Positions 1 to 7,744 of a DNA stretch of 32,426 nucleotides are shown here, piece after piece (positions within the stretch are counted from its first letter, which is position 1; every line of letters starts with the position of its first letter). The notes under the pieces were generated by a model. The model was not told where the DNA came from. It saw nothing but the letters and a program-made list of their open reading frames with translations, and did no database searches. Location of the stretch: the NCBI GenBank assembly GCA_003450815.1, contig DMES01000074.1, positions 1 through 32,426 on the forward strand, given 5' to 3'. Origin of the DNA: Elusimicrobiota bacterium (GTDB lineage Bacteria; Elusimicrobiota; Elusimicrobia; Elusimicrobiales; UBA9959). The position numbers and the translations under genes were made by a program.

Positions 1-60
1 GAAAGTTACGTGAGCTTTTGGGCGCCGTATAGTAACAGCAAGAGTGCGCTTTTAATTTAA

Positions 61-66
61 TATAAT
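61..66 (+). promoter_or_regulatory. -10 box before the M16 peptidase operon
   Basis: A perfect TATAAT lies 31 bases before the chosen start codon at 98, which predicts transcription from about position 73. No convincing -35 hexamer is seen 16-18 bases upstream. The leader holds a GGAGGAG ribosome binding site at 88-94. Confidence 0.5.
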
Positions 67-97
67 CACAACTAGCCGTTAAACTATGGAGGAGCTG

Positions 98-1642
98 ATG
101 AAAATGTCCTTACTGCTGCCATCTATACTGCTTTTTTGCGCCCCGGCTTATGCCGCCGGAGACCCTAAACCCTCTGAGCTGGAAAAAATGGGCGCTAGTA
201 TTGAAAAAGACCCTAAATTCCCGCCGGTGGTTTCCTACACCTTGAAAAACGGCCTCAGGCTGCTGATATTGGAAAAACACTTTGTGCCTACTGTTTCTTT
301 CACTATGATGTTTAAAGTCGGCAATGTGGACAATGACCAGGGAAAAACCGGTTTGGCCCATCTTTTTGAGCATATGGCCTTTAAAGGCACTAAAACTATA
401 AATTCTGCCGGCTATGAAAAAGAAAAAATAGCCCTGGATAAAGTTGAAACAGCGGCCGGCGCGGTTATAGCGGAAGAGACGCGCGAGAATCCCGATCCCA
501 AAAAGCTGGAAGAGCTGCGCAAAATTATGGCCGCCGCCGAGCAGGAAGCCGATACCCTTACGGTCAAGGATGAGTACTGGAAAATTTATAACGAGCTGGG
601 CGAATCGGGCATGAACGCCATGACCTCCACCGACTATACCGGATATGTGGTTTCTCTGCCGTCCAACCGCCTTGAGGCCTGGATGACAATAGAATCCGAC
701 CGCTTCAAGAACGCGGTGCTGCGTGAATTTTATAAGGAACGCAGCGTGGTAATGGAAGAGCGGCGCATGGGGGAATCGGACCCGAACCGCCTTATGTGGG
801 AAACTCTTTTCCAGAACGCCTTCACCGCCCACCCCTACCATAACCCCACCATAGGCTGGATGGACGATCTTAAGCGGCTCACCCGCTCCGACGCGGAAAA
901 GTTTTTCAACAAGTTCTATGCCCCGAACAACGCCACGCTCTCCGTGGTAGGCGATATAAAGCCGGAGGAAGTGATAAAACTCGCGGAAAAGTATTTTGCT
1001 TCCTGGCCGGCGAAGGAAATTCAGGAACGGGTTTACACAAAAGAGCCGCCGCAGAAAGCCGAAAAAAAGATAAATGTTTTTTTTAAAGCCAAACCCATGC
1101 TGCGCATAGGTTACCACAACCCCGGGTTTAACAACCCCGACATCTACGGGCTTATTATGGTCAGCGAGGTGCTGTCAAACGGCAAGACCAGCCGCTTCTA
1201 CCGGAACCTGGTGGAAGGCGGGGAACTGGCGCTTTACGCGAACTCCTACCATTCCACCCCCGGAGACCGCTATCCCGCTCTGTTCATAATTTCAGCTGCG
1301 CCCAAAGCTCCGCATACCCTTGAGGAATTGGAAGCGGGCATAAACAAGGAAATAGACAGGCTGAAAAAAGAGCCGCCCACACAATGGGAGCTGGACAAGA
1401 TAATAAATAATTACGAGGCCGAGATGATAAAACAGCTGGAATCAAATTCGGGCCTTGGCATGAGCCTGGCCCACAACCAGGAAATACTTGGCGACTGGAA
1501 ATACGACTGGACCACCGGTGCGGAGCTAAGAAAAATAAAACCGGAAGATGTCTCAAAAATGGCCGCTAAATATCTGAACAAAGACAACAAAACAATTGTT
1601 TTCCTAATGGAACCGGAGAAACCGGAGGGGGAGAGGAAATGA
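98..1642 (+). CDS. M16 family zinc peptidase, catalytic subunit, exported
   Basis: Zinc metallopeptidase of the M16 (pitrilysin/processing peptidase) family, about 514 residues. An N-terminal signal peptide (MKMSLLLPSILLFCAPAYAA) sends it across the inner membrane. The inverted zinc motif HLFEH lies at about residues 88-92. The third ligand is probably a glutamate of ERSVVMEE near residue 221. The gap between them is longer than usual because of a charged helical insertion at about residues 106-166, which I associate with one bacterial M16 subgroup. I chose the ATG at 98 because GGAGGAG at 88-94 lies inside the possible ATG at 86 and is well spaced for 98 (or 104). The stop overlaps the next gene's start by 4 bases, so the two subunits are probably translationally coupled and form a heterodimer. 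The substrate is unknown. Confidence 0.93.
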   Translation: MKMSLLLPSILLFCAPAYAAGDPKPSELEKMGASIEKDPKFPPVVSYTLKNGLRLLILEKHFVPTVSFTMMFKVGNVDNDQGKTGLAHLFEHMAFKGTKTINSAGYEKEKIALDKVETAAGAVIAEETRENPDPKKLEELRKIMAAAEQEADTLTVKDEYWKIYNELGESGMNAMTSTDYTGYVVSLPSNRLEAWMTIESDRFKNAVLREFYKERSVVMEERRMGESDPNRLMWETLFQNAFTAHPYHNPTIGWMDDLKRLTRSDAEKFFNKFYAPNNATLSVVGDIKPEEVIKLAEKYFASWPAKEIQERVYTKEPPQKAEKKINVFFKAKPMLRIGYHNPGFNNPDIYGLIMVSEVLSNGKTSRFYRNLVEGGELALYANSYHSTPGDRYPALFIISAAPKAPHTLEELEAGINKEIDRLKKEPPTQWELDKIINNYEAEMIKQLESNSGLGMSLAHNQEILGDWKYDWTTGAELRKIKPEDVSKMAAKYLNKDNKTIVFLMEPEKPEGERK

Positions 1643-3045
1643 ACAGGAAATTACTGGCTATAGGAGTTAACCTTATGACAATCGCAATCGCCGCTCCGCT
1701 TTTTGCCGTGCCGCCCTCGCTCCCTAAGCTTGAAGCGGTTAACTTCAAGCCGCCTAAGGGCGCGCGCTATATGCTGGATAACGGCATGATCATTTATATG
1801 CTCAAGGACAATACCCTGCCGGTCCTGCATATGAGCGCCATTATCCGCACGGGGCGCATAAATGACCCCAAAGAAAAAATAGGCCTTGGCGACATAACAG
1901 CCTCCCTGCTCAGGGACGGCGGCTCGGCCAAATATAAACCTGACGAGATAGACAAAACGCTGGAATTTCTGGGCGCCTTGGTGGAAAGCTCCCTGGCCTC
2001 TGAAGAGGCGCGCGCCGAGATGACGGTTTTAAAGAAGGATCTGGACGCGGTGCTGGATATTTATGCGGACATCCTTATTAACCCCGCTTTTGACGCGCAA
2101 AAATTCAAGCTTAAAAAAGATGAGGCGCTGGAAATAATAAGCCGCCGCAACGACGACCCGGCGCGTGAGGCGCAGCGCGAAGCCCTGCGCGCTTTCTACG
2201 GCGCCGGCCATCCTTACGGCTGGCGCACGGAAACAGCGACCATAAACGCCATTACCGGTGAGGATCTTAAGTCTTACCACGCCAATTACTACAAGCCGAA
2301 CAATATTATTTTAGCGGTAAGCGGCGATTTTGCCAACGACGAGGAAATGCTGGCGAAGCTGAAGGCAAAATTCGGCGCCTGGTCTAAAGGCGAGGTGAAA
2401 TTCCCCGTTATCGCCCCCGTTTCTATCAAGGAAGGCCGCCAGGTTTATTTTATAGACCGGGATGTTTCACAGACTTCCATAGTTATGCTGCAGAAAGGCG
2501 TAAAGCGCCACGATCCGATAGAATACTCTTTGAGCGTCACCAATGAAATGCTGGGCGGCGGCCTGTCTTCGCGGCTGGCTTCCGAGATACGCTCGCGCAA
2601 AGGGCTCGCTTACAGCGTTTACAGCTACTTCGCAAAAAAGCCGGACTATGGCTTTATAAACGCTTCCTGCGGCACCAAACCGGAGACTTACTCCCAGGCG
2701 CTTTCAGAAATACTCAGCCAGTTTGAGCTGATAAAAAAAGAAGCCGCCCCCTCCGACGAGGTCAAGCGCGCGAAAGATTCCATGATAAACTCTTTTGTTT
2801 TCCGCTTCGCCACTCCCTTCGACCTGATAAGCGAACGGGCGCTTTACGAATATTACGGTTATGAGCCGGAGTATCTGGATAATTATGTGGACAATCTGGC
2901 CAAAGTGGATCCGGCCGCCGTGATCGAAACTTCAAAAAAACTATTCAAACCAGAAACCGCGCTTATTTTCGTGATAGGGAATTCAAAGAAATTCGACAAG
3001 CCGCTTAAAGAATTCGGCCCCGTTACGGAACTTAAAGAGGACTGA
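1639..3045 (+). CDS. M16 family peptidase-like protein, non-catalytic partner
   Basis: Second M16-fold protein (468 residues) with an N-terminal signal-like segment (IAIAAPLFAV). Where the first protein has HxxEH this one reads GLGDITASLL, so the zinc site is absent. It does keep the C-terminal RKGLAYSVYSYF segment, resembling the conserved Arg/Tyr pair of M16B partner subunits, which the first protein lacks. In known two-subunit M16 enzymes one chain supplies zinc and the other the Arg/Tyr pair; the split here matches that. The start overlaps the upstream stop in an ATGA arrangement preceded by GGGGGAGAGGAA. This is the last gene of the pair and is followed by a strong terminator. Confidence 0.92.
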   Translation: MNRKLLAIGVNLMTIAIAAPLFAVPPSLPKLEAVNFKPPKGARYMLDNGMIIYMLKDNTLPVLHMSAIIRTGRINDPKEKIGLGDITASLLRDGGSAKYKPDEIDKTLEFLGALVESSLASEEARAEMTVLKKDLDAVLDIYADILINPAFDAQKFKLKKDEALEIISRRNDDPAREAQREALRAFYGAGHPYGWRTETATINAITGEDLKSYHANYYKPNNIILAVSGDFANDEEMLAKLKAKFGAWSKGEVKFPVIAPVSIKEGRQVYFIDRDVSQTSIVMLQKGVKRHDPIEYSLSVTNEMLGGGLSSRLASEIRSRKGLAYSVYSYFAKKPDYGFINASCGTKPETYSQALSEILSQFELIKKEAAPSDEVKRAKDSMINSFVFRFATPFDLISERALYEYYGYEPEYLDNYVDNLAKVDPAAVIETSKKLFKPETALIFVIGNSKKFDKPLKEFGPVTELKED

Positions 3046-3068
3046 GGGCTTAGGGCTGAAGGCTGAGG
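3043..3068. repeat. Short-word intergenic repeat (TGAGGGCT-like octamers)
   Basis: Starting at the stop codon of the second M16 gene, about three degenerate octamers of the type TGAGGGCT / TAGGGCTG / AAGGCTGA run in tandem. No full inverted partner is seen downstream. It belongs to a class of reiterated-word intergenic elements found at several other places in this window. Confidence 0.5.
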
Positions 3069-3123
3069 CGAGGAACACTCTGCTATCGGCATAAAACCCT
3101 GGTTCTTAGCCGTATTTGCTGGA

Positions 3124-3153
3124 AACAGCCCGCTATCCCAGCGGGCTGTTTTT
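3124..3153 (+). terminator. Intrinsic terminator of the M16 pair
   Basis: A perfect 10-bp stem (AACAGCCCGC / GCGGGCTGTT) with a 7-base loop is followed by TTTTC. It terminates the plus-strand M16 operon. Its stem also covers the stop codon and last codons of the convergent thioesterase gene, which ends at 3133, so the two genes share this hairpin. Confidence 0.85.
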
Positions 3154-3573
3154 TCTTATTAAGCGGTTATTTTGGGTCTGCTGGACTTTTTCAGCAGACC
3201 CTATTTTGCTTTTAACATCAGGAGGGATCTCTTTTATCTTGAAGTCGGGGCCCACGCAGATCATATCGGTCACGGCTTTTGAAATTATTTTTCCGTCCTG
3301 TTTCTTCAGCTCATAGCCGAACTGAATTCTCACTCCGCTGGTTTCATTGATCCAGGTCCGTGTTTCCACTATATCGCCGTATACTGCGGGCGCCTTGTAT
3401 TCTATCTCCTGGCGTTTGACCACGAACCAGATGCCGTCGTCCATCAGGCGCTTCACGGAAAGCCCGCGTTCTTCCATATACTCGGTGCGCGCCTCCTCAA
3501 GAAATTTCATGTAATTCCCATAATAGACCACCCCGCCGCAGTCGGTATCGTGGTAATATATCCGCCTTTTCAT
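3133..3573 (-). CDS. YbgC/4-hydroxybenzoyl-CoA-type acyl-CoA thioesterase
   Basis: Hotdog-fold thioesterase of 146 residues (140-150 is usual), cytoplasmic, predicted to hydrolyse acyl-CoA or a related thioester. The signature YYHDTDCGGVVYYGNYMKF at residues 6-24 contains the catalytic aspartate (D11, second Asp of DTD), followed by EEARTEYM. The histidine found after VVY in Haemophilus YbgC is a tyrosine here, so the exact substrate should not be assumed. Its ATG lies one base after the stop of the yjbQ-like gene, with AGGGGA as ribosome binding site, so the two form an operon. No tol-pal genes are nearby, unlike the proteobacterial ybgC setting. Confidence 0.9.
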   Translation of the reverse strand: MKRRIYYHDTDCGGVVYYGNYMKFLEEARTEYMEERGLSVKRLMDDGIWFVVKRQEIEYKAPAVYGDIVETRTWINETSGVRIQFGYELKKQDGKIISKAVTDMICVGPDFKIKEIPPDVKSKIGSAEKVQQTQNNRLIRKNSPLG

Positions 3574-3574
3574 G

Positions 3575-3991
3575 TTATTCCCCTATTATCTTTACAAGAA
3601 TTCTTTTTTGCCTTTGCCCGTCAAACTCACCGTAAAATATGGTTTCCCAGGGGCCGAAATCCAGTTGCCCCGCTGTAACAGCCACCACCACTTCGCGCCC
3701 CATAATGGTGCGCTTAAGGTGCGCGTCGCCATTGTCCTCGCCAGTCAGGTTATGCTTATAGCCGGCTTTTGAATAAGGGGCCAGACGCTCCACCCAAGCA
3801 AGAAAATCGGCGTGAAGACCGCGCTCATTGTCGTTTATGAAAACGCTGGAGGTTATATGCATGGAATTCACCAGGCACAATCCCTCCCTTATCCCGCTTT
3901 TAGCCAGTTCCCGCTCCACCCTGTCGGTGATATTAACCACTGCATAATGCTCATCCGTGCACATTGTAATGTAGGCTGTGTGTGATTTCAT
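3575..3991 (-). CDS. yjbQ: YjbQ family protein (UPF0047)
   Basis: Protein of 138 residues, the family's normal length, carrying the UPF0047/YjbQ signatures: NSMHITSSVFIN near residues 43-54, HADFLAWVERLAP, the segment around GEDNGDAHLKRTIMG, and GQLDFGPWETIFYGEFDG near the C terminus. Conserved histidines suggest a metal site. A weak thiamine-phosphate synthase activity is reported for relatives, but the cellular role is unsettled. It is first in a two-gene minus-strand operon with the thioesterase. A -10 box (TAAAAT) lies only 6 bases before the ATG and there is no Shine-Dalgarno sequence, so its mRNA is probably leaderless. Confidence 0.9.
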   Translation of the reverse strand: MKSHTAYITMCTDEHYAVVNITDRVERELAKSGIREGLCLVNSMHITSSVFINDNERGLHADFLAWVERLAPYSKAGYKHNLTGEDNGDAHLKRTIMGREVVVAVTAGQLDFGPWETIFYGEFDGQRQKRILVKIIGE

Positions 3992-3997
3992 TCTTGT

Positions 3998-4025
3998 ATT
4001 TTACACATTTATAGATGATTATGAA
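3998..4025 (-). promoter_or_regulatory. Promoter of the yjbQ-thioesterase operon
   Basis: On the minus strand TTCATA (4020-4025) and TAAAAT (3998-4003) are separated by 16 bases. The -10 ends 6 bases before the ATG at 3991, which puts the predicted transcription start at or next to the start codon. It diverges from the rpmB promoter about 55 bases away. Confidence 0.55.
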
Positions 4026-4078
4026 CCCCAAAATTTAATTTTAATCCGAAAATTGTCGCAATTTTTGGATCAATACTT

Positions 4079-4087
4079 TGCTATAAT
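4079..4087 (+). promoter_or_regulatory. Extended -10 promoter of rpmB
   Basis: A perfect extended -10 element, TGCTATAAT, ends 7 bases before the ATG at 4095. No -35 is needed with an extended -10 and none is evident at normal spacing. The predicted start of transcription coincides with the start codon. Confidence 0.65.
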
Positions 4088-4094
4088 GAAATTT

Positions 4095-4304
4095 ATGTCA
4101 TATAAATGCGATATTTGCGGAAAAAAACCTGTGGCTGGTTTTTCATACAGCCACTCAAACAGGGCCTCTAAGCGGCTCTTTAAGCCTAACCTTCAAAAAC
4201 AGAAAGTTCAGCTTAACGGACTGGTTCAGTCTGTGAAGCTCTGCACTACCTGTATAAAAAGCGGCAAATCCGTACGGCCCCTGAAACATTCGAAGAAAGG
4301 CTAG
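4095..4304 (+). CDS. rpmB: 50S ribosomal protein bL28
   Basis: Large-subunit ribosomal protein of 69 residues. It begins MSYKCDICGKKP and carries two CxxC pairs (C5/C8 and C50/C53), the zinc-binding form of bL28. The middle segment with SNRASKRLFKPNLQKQ is typical of the family. The frame is open upstream to 3978, but the protein plainly begins at 4095, or at the in-frame ATG at 4086, which lies inside the -10 box and is therefore unlikely. No Shine-Dalgarno sequence is present. The mRNA is probably leaderless, since TGCTATAAT ends 7 bases before the ATG. It stands alone, away from other ribosomal genes. Confidence 0.95.
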   Translation: MSYKCDICGKKPVAGFSYSHSNRASKRLFKPNLQKQKVQLNGLVQSVKLCTTCIKSGKSVRPLKHSKKG

Positions 4305-4378
4305 AGGGGACAGGGGTTAGGGTAGAGCGAAGAAATTGCCGAACCTAAGGCCTCTTATTGCCGCCTCGGCTTCCTATT

Positions 4379-4420
4379 TGTCCCTTTCTCATAGCTTCAC
4401 AGCCAAGGGAGGGACATTTT
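4379..4420 (+). terminator. Possible rpmB terminator
   Basis: TGTCCCT (4379-4385) can pair with AGGGACA (4410-4416), followed by TTTT. The 24-base loop makes this a weak candidate. Confidence 0.3.
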
Positions 4421-4571
4421 GATTTGCCGTTATATCCGGATAAAAACCAGAAATGCAGCCCGACCGCGCATTATCAGGTCTTGCAGCTTATCCCCTGCGC
4501 ATCAATTCTGAGGCTGTTTGAGGAATTGATGGGGGCAACAATAATTCAATATTTTTTACACACCCCTTTTG

Positions 4572-4577
4572 TATAAT
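4572..4577 (+). promoter_or_regulatory. -10 box of the coiled-coil/receiver operon
   Basis: A perfect TATAAT lies 82 bases before the ATG at 4660. TTTACA at 4555-4560 is a good -35 word but sits only 11 bases away, so the -35 is uncertain. The predicted leader of about 75 bases ends in a GGAGG site. Confidence 0.45.
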
Positions 4578-4659
4578 TTCCTTGATAGAAAAATTTAATT
4601 CCCCTGGGATTTTAAAATGTCCCGCTTTTTTCTTTTATTTTGGCCGGAGGCCGTAATTT

Positions 4660-7600
4660 ATGGAACCAGAACCGAAACTAGATCCCTCAACCATTACAGA
4701 TGTGGAGACCGCCAAGCTGGCTTTACGCTGGGCCGTGGAAAAAATACACACTATGCAGGAAGAGCTGGGCCGCCTGCGCGAGGATAACCGCGACAAGGTA
4801 AATGTAAACCGCTCGCTCACCGAACAACTTGACCAGAAAACCGAGGTTTTAAGAAAATGGCAGGGCACCATAAAAACCTGGGAAGAGAATTGGAAAACCC
4901 AGACCGCCATGGAGACGGACCTGAAGTCCAAGCTCAGGGAACAGATTCTAAACGAAGAAACCTCCAACTGGCGGCAGGCCCGCGCCCAGCTAGAAAAGCA
5001 TACGCTGGTCCTTAAAGAAGAACTGGCCGCCAAAGAGGCGGAAATCGGCCGCCTCAGGCTTAACCATATTGACGAATTTAAAAAACACTCCGAATTGAAA
5101 GAAGAGGAGCTTAACACTATTCTTAAAAAACAGCAGGATAACCTGGCCGAGCGGGAAACCGCCATGGCGGAGAAGTATGAGCGTTTTGAACGGGAACTGA
5201 TCCAAACACAGCGCATCGCCGCCGAACAGCAGGAGCTTGCGCTTAAGGAGCGGTACGAAGTAAAGATGCGTGAGTTTTCAAAACTCTATGAACAAAAAGA
5301 GGCCCAGCTTGAAAAATTCCGCAGCGAAATAGAGGCACAGCACCTTGAGAAGATGGAAGGACTGGAAGCGCAGAACCGGGAGCGCGTTGACGCCCTGAGG
5401 GCGGAGCTGGAAGCCGGCCGGGACAAGAAAATGGGGGAAATAGAGGCGGTCTACGCGGACCGCCTGAAATCCCTTGAAATGGCCTTTTCCGAGAAACAGG
5501 CGGAATTGGAAAAGGATTTCAGCTACAGGGAGTTTGAGCTCAAAAAAAATCACACACAGGAGATTGAGGACTTCCGCCTGATAAGAGACCAGGAAACGGC
5601 CGTCCTGCGCGAGCGTATGCAGGACTATATGCGCAAGCGCGAGGAGGAATATGTCACCCTGCGTCTTGAAATGGAGCGCCAGGTGACAGAGCTGGTAAAA
5701 AAACGCGAAGCGGATATAAAGGCTGGCTATCAGAGGAACATAGAGGAAATCAGGCAGCAGTGGAATAATCTGGCTATTGAAAACCAGAAGAAGCTGGATG
5801 CCCTGCTTAACGAAAACAACACAGAGTGGGAAACCCGTTGGGAAAAACGGGAACAGGCGCTGTCCGCCTCCAAGGCCGCGGAAATAAAAGCCGAGGTTGA
5901 TAAAGCCCGCGAACGCCTTAACAAGAGCGAAGCGGAAATGCGCGAAATGCTGCTCCGCGAACAAAACGAATGGCTGGCGGCCCGTGAATCCGCGATAGGC
6001 GAAGTAAAGAAAGCGCTTGAAAAAAGCCATGCCGAAAGATTTGAAAACGCGCAAAAAGACCTTGAAGCCGCCTATCTGGAAAAAGAAAAAGCTCTGTTTG
6101 GCCGAATAGCCGCCGTGCGGAAGAGAATCCGGGCGAAATGGCAGGCAAGGGAAGAAGAATGGCTGCTTGAGAAAGAAACCGCCGTCCAGGAGGAGAAAGC
6201 CAGGTTGAAGGACGAATTTTCCGCCTATCGCAGGGTCCTTAAGGAGAAACTGGCGCAATTTGAGGACGAATTAAAGCTGAATTATGCGGAGCAAGAGGAA
6301 AAACTTGAATATGCCGCAGGAGAAACACTGAAAAAGAAAGAAGCGGAGCTTTGCGCCGCATTCGCAAAAAAAGAAGCCGAGGCGAAAACCCGTGTTGAAA
6401 AGGAAATGCAGCGCCTTGAGGCCGAAGCAGCCAAACGTCTAGCCGCCGCCGGTGAGGAACAGGCTCAGGTTTTGGAAACTCTCAAAAAAGAACTTGAACG
6501 GGAACTGGCCGCAAAAGCTGCGGCTCTTGAAGAGGAAAAGCAAAGGCTTTGTGAGGCCAATGCCCGCCTGGAAGAGAAACAGGCCGCGGCTATTGAAAAT
6601 CTTAAAGTGGAATTTGACCAAAGGCAGTCGCAAAAAGCAGCCGCCTTTGAAGAGGAAAAACGCCGGCTTGCCGCCGCCAGAAATGAAGCCGAGGCCGCCT
6701 GGGCCGCAAAAGCCGAAGCCCGCGAAGCGGAGATAGAACAGCTTCAAAACGCCAGTCAGCAGGAGTACAACGATCTGAAGATTAAGCTGTACCAGGAAAT
6801 GCAGGTCAAGGAACATGAGCTGTTTTCGAAGCTGGCGGTCGCCAAAGAAGAGCTGTATAAGGCGATGAGTGCCCGTCCAGCCGTGCTGGACAAGGAGTAC
6901 GATGAGCGCCTGACCCAACTGCGTGATAAGGAAGCGGAATTGGAAAAGCGGTTTGAGGAAAAGAACCGCCAGGCGCTGGAAGAGCTGGATAAGCGGAAGC
7001 AGGAAGAGTTCGACCGGCTGAAGCTGGAGTTTGAGGGCCGCGTCGCAGAATTTGAGGAGCGCTTCAAAAACCGCGAGAGAGCCCTTAACGCTTCATTCTC
7101 GGAGCGCTTGGCGCAAATGGACGCGGATCTGGCCGTCAAAGAAAAAGACTTTACGGCCGGTCAGGATAAGACCCTTGCCAAACGGCGGCAGGAACTGGAA
7201 ACCACCGTAAAACAAAAAGAACAAGAACTGGAAAAACAATACTCGGATCTTAACCAAACCTTCCATGCTGAGACACAGAAAGAACGCTCCTTATGGGAAG
7301 GGCAGAAAATGGAGGTTTTAAACCGTGAAAGACAGCTGCTTCGCGCGGAGTTTGAAAAAAAAGAGGCGATTATCAACCAGAAATTGGATGAGGAGCTGTC
7401 AAGACAGCGTCAGTTGCGCGTAAAAATGGAAGAAGAACTGTCTTCCAGAAAAGAGGCGCTTGAAAAATCCTACTATGCGGAGTTGACCCGTTCCCGCGCG
7501 ACGCTTGACAAACTGCGGGACGAATTAGAGGAGCGAACTGTTGCAAGGCACAGGGAACTTGAAGAGGAAAAAAACCGCCTTACAATGGTGGTGGCGCAAA

Positions 7601-7716
7601 AAGAAGAGGAATATGTAGCGCAGTACCAGAAAAAAGAAGAGGAACTGGTTAACTTCTGGGAACAGAAACAGAAAGAATTGCGTGGAAAACACGAAAAACC
7701 GGGAAAGTCCGGTTAA
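4660..7716 (+). CDS. Giant coiled-coil protein, first of a pair
   Basis: Protein of 1018 residues with almost unbroken heptad-type, Glu/Lys/Arg/Ala/Leu-rich sequence from about residue 20 to the C terminus. No signal peptide, membrane segment or enzymatic domain is visible. Only the first 20 residues (MEPEPKLDPSTITDVETAKL) look non-helical or mixed. Residues 17-40, TAKLALRWAVEKIHTMQEEL onward, resemble SAKMVLRLTSELQEKEKEMG near the start of the next protein, so the two may be tandem paralogues sharing an N-terminal motif. The start has GGAGG with 9-base spacing. A gap of 28 bases separates it from the second coiled-coil gene, which is followed by a receiver gene. Inferred role: cytoskeletal or scaffold filament. 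No name can be assigned, and the myosin- or SMC-like look is compositional. Confidence 0.85.
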   Translation: MEPEPKLDPSTITDVETAKLALRWAVEKIHTMQEELGRLREDNRDKVNVNRSLTEQLDQKTEVLRKWQGTIKTWEENWKTQTAMETDLKSKLREQILNEETSNWRQARAQLEKHTLVLKEELAAKEAEIGRLRLNHIDEFKKHSELKEEELNTILKKQQDNLAERETAMAEKYERFERELIQTQRIAAEQQELALKERYEVKMREFSKLYEQKEAQLEKFRSEIEAQHLEKMEGLEAQNRERVDALRAELEAGRDKKMGEIEAVYADRLKSLEMAFSEKQAELEKDFSYREFELKKNHTQEIEDFRLIRDQETAVLRERMQDYMRKREEEYVTLRLEMERQVTELVKKREADIKAGYQRNIEEIRQQWNNLAIENQKKLDALLNENNTEWETRWEKREQALSASKAAEIKAEVDKARERLNKSEAEMREMLLREQNEWLAARESAIGEVKKALEKSHAERFENAQKDLEAAYLEKEKALFGRIAAVRKRIRAKWQAREEEWLLEKETAVQEEKARLKDEFSAYRRVLKEKLAQFEDELKLNYAEQEEKLEYAAGETLKKKEAELCAAFAKKEAEAKTRVEKEMQRLEAEAAKRLAAAGEEQAQVLETLKKELERELAAKAAALEEEKQRLCEANARLEEKQAAAIENLKVEFDQRQSQKAAAFEEEKRRLAAARNEAEAAWAAKAEAREAEIEQLQNASQQEYNDLKIKLYQEMQVKEHELFSKLAVAKEELYKAMSARPAVLDKEYDERLTQLRDKEAELEKRFEEKNRQALEELDKRKQEEFDRLKLEFEGRVAEFEERFKNRERALNASFSERLAQMDADLAVKEKDFTAGQDKTLAKRRQELETTVKQKEQELEKQYSDLNQTFHAETQKERSLWEGQKMEVLNRERQLLRAEFEKKEAIINQKLDEELSRQRQLRVKMEEELSSRKEALEKSYYAELTRSRATLDKLRDELEERTVARHRELEEEKNRLTMVVAQKEEEYVAQYQKKEEELVNFWEQKQKELRGKHEKPGKSG

Positions 7717-7744
7717 GCCGGTTTTGTCCGGATTAGGGATATTT

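Larger units (their letters stand above)
4305..4659. other. 355-bp gap between rpmB and the coiled-coil operon
   Basis: No gene is supported here. From 4305 to 4333 there is a short stretch of the reiterated AGGGGTTAGGGT type, related to the elements at 13937 and 15883. A hairpin follows at 4379-4416, listed separately. A perfect 8-bp inverted repeat, ATCAATTC (4501-4508) and GAATTGAT (4523-4530), lies 40 bases before the likely -10 of the coiled-coil operon and could be an operator. The rest holds nothing I recognise. Confidence 0.5.

Noticed and set aside
3978..4094. N-terminal extension of rpmB to position 3978
   Set aside because: bL28 begins at MSYKCDICG. The extension crosses the extended -10 promoter and overlaps the yjbQ promoter.
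4358..4576. 72-codon open frame between rpmB and the coiled-coil operon
   Set aside because: No ribosome binding site or recognisable product, and it runs through the promoter -10 at 4572.
5278..6258. Long open frames antisense to the coiled-coil genes (for example 326 codons on the minus strand here, and others to about 10265)
   Set aside because: Coiled-coil codon composition (GAA, GAG, AAA, CTG, GCG) rarely yields antisense stops. The predicted products are Phe/Leu/Ser-rich shadows with no start signals or domains.
7682..7744. GTG start at 7682 for the second coiled-coil gene
   Set aside because: It would overlap the first gene and lacks a good ribosome binding site, whereas ATG 7745 has AGGGA at 5 bases.
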